A stretch of 64,000 nucleotides of DNA, taken from the NCBI GenBank assembly GCA_051294375.1, contig CM119269.1, positions 19,270,460 through 19,334,459 on the forward strand. The letters are read 5' to 3'. The position numbers were made by a program, and so were the translations under genes. Below the pieces are notes generated by a model. That model did no database searches. It saw nothing but the letters and a program-made list of their open reading frames with translations, and was not told the DNA's origin. Shown in pieces: positions 63,190 to 64,000 of this stretch. The stretch's first letter is position 1; each line of letters begins with the position of its first letter. The stretch comes from Paraspadella gotoi (lineage: Eukaryota > Chaetognatha).

Positions 63190-64000
63190 GTAAGTATTGA
63201 TTTTTTTATAATAAGGAAGTGAGGCGACTTACCACTGGTCTCTCTCTCCCTAAAAATTTTTGGTGGGAGATACAAGTGAGGTTTTTTTATTTTTTTAATG
63301 GCAGTCCAAATGAGATTAACACACACAAAAAAATTAGTTGTCATACCAAAATTTTTTTTATATACTTCATCTATCTCTTCAAAATTTAAAAAAGAATGTC
63401 ATATTAAGAAAAAGGATCATTCAATTCAACTTTAGAATAGGCCAAAATGGCCAAAATGGCGATTCCGAAAATGTATTCACTTTAAACATTTGATGCATTC
63501 TACCCCATTTTATATCGGTTTTAATTATAATATAAAATAAAAGAAACCTATCTGAAGAGTTGCAGGTCAAACGAAAAGGCCAATCCATCTGATATTTTTT
63601 ATGAATTTTTTATTACTGAATTAGAAAAATGTAATAGAGAGACATTTTTAAATTTCAACTTGTATCCTTGAAAATGAAATGTTTTTAAACTTTAAACTTG
63701 AATTCTTCCTAACTGGAACGCGTTTATCAAAATGTCTCTCTATTACATTTTTACAAATGTTCTTAAGATTGCTAATCAAATTTTTAATTCAATATTATTG
63801 CAGTCGTTTAGGCTGCAACTCTTCAAATTCAGTGTAGATTCATTGTAGCTCGAATTTCTTTACCATCTATTTAACTGAAGATTTTGTTCTTGACTGGAAA
63901 ACCAACAGAGTAACGAGATTAATTGTTTAATTCTTCCCTTTTAAACTAACCCATACCGTGTTTTAACTTCTTACCTAGAATTTTTTAACAAACATTGAAA
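63190..64000. other. start of the next intron of the large gene
   Basis: AT-rich with no exon recognised before the window ends. It contains a fold-back element at 63554-63824. Confidence 0.7.
63554..63824. repeat. fold-back (inverted-repeat) element
   Basis: Outer arms 'gaagagttgcag' (63554) and 'ctgcaactcttc' (63813) pair. Inner arms 63624-63649 and 63729-63752 pair over about 24 nt around 'atgtaatagagagacat'. Arm sequence between them also pairs weakly. The layout is that of a small MITE-like element of about 270 bp. Confidence 0.7.

Overview
The window is animal nuclear DNA. Every gene that can be followed is split by spliceosomal introns, and the protein families are animal ones: purine nucleoside phosphorylase, an SLC16-like carrier, a TLCD4-like TLC-domain protein, and a very long cysteine-rich extracellular protein made of ephrin-receptor-like (GCC2/GCC3) modules. 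The gene style, the Penelope-like retroelement and the heavy GA/CT microsatellite load suggest a marine invertebrate, plausibly a sponge or another early-branching animal. The species cannot be fixed from sequence alone. Three N gaps, several one-base frame breaks inside otherwise well conserved exons, and a 2.2 kb near-exact tandem copy show that this is an imperfect long-read style assembly.

Layout. At 881-3109 (+) lies the 3' part of a purine nucleoside phosphorylase gene; its 5' end falls in or beyond an N gap. It is tail to tail with a seven-exon SLC16-like transporter at 7556-3617 (-). The first two coding exons of that transporter are repeated in a tandem copy at 9013-11211. From 11723 to beyond the right edge runs one gene (+) of at least 21 exons encoding about 1,140 visible residues of repeated Cys-rich modules. 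Its exons lie at 11.7-12.1, 17.3-17.5, 54.1-54.5 and 58.1-63.2 kb, so one intron is about 36.7 kb long.

That long intron holds an antisense TLCD4-like gene (34689-25315) with an unusual acidic C-terminal tail and a GC-AG intron. It also holds a pair of LTR-like repeats enclosing about 2.9 kb, an unrecognised membrane-protein gene (38979-37929, -), promoter-like islands, a 44-bp minisatellite and many microsatellites. The 5.2 kb intron at 12.1-17.3 kb holds a decayed Penelope-like retroelement whose GIY-YIG nuclease part precedes the reverse transcriptase (the Naiad arrangement). The 3.6 kb intron at 54.5-58.1 kb holds a complete small gene (+, 235 codons) of unknown family with its own TATA and CCAAT promoter. 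The introns near the right edge hold a 27-bp-arm hairpin and a larger fold-back element.

The genes share no single pathway: purine salvage, solute transport, membrane lipid sensing and an extracellular adhesion or receptor-like protein. The notable structure is architectural: genes nested inside giant introns, frequent AAG 3' splice sites, and a strong drop in third-position GC along the large gene.
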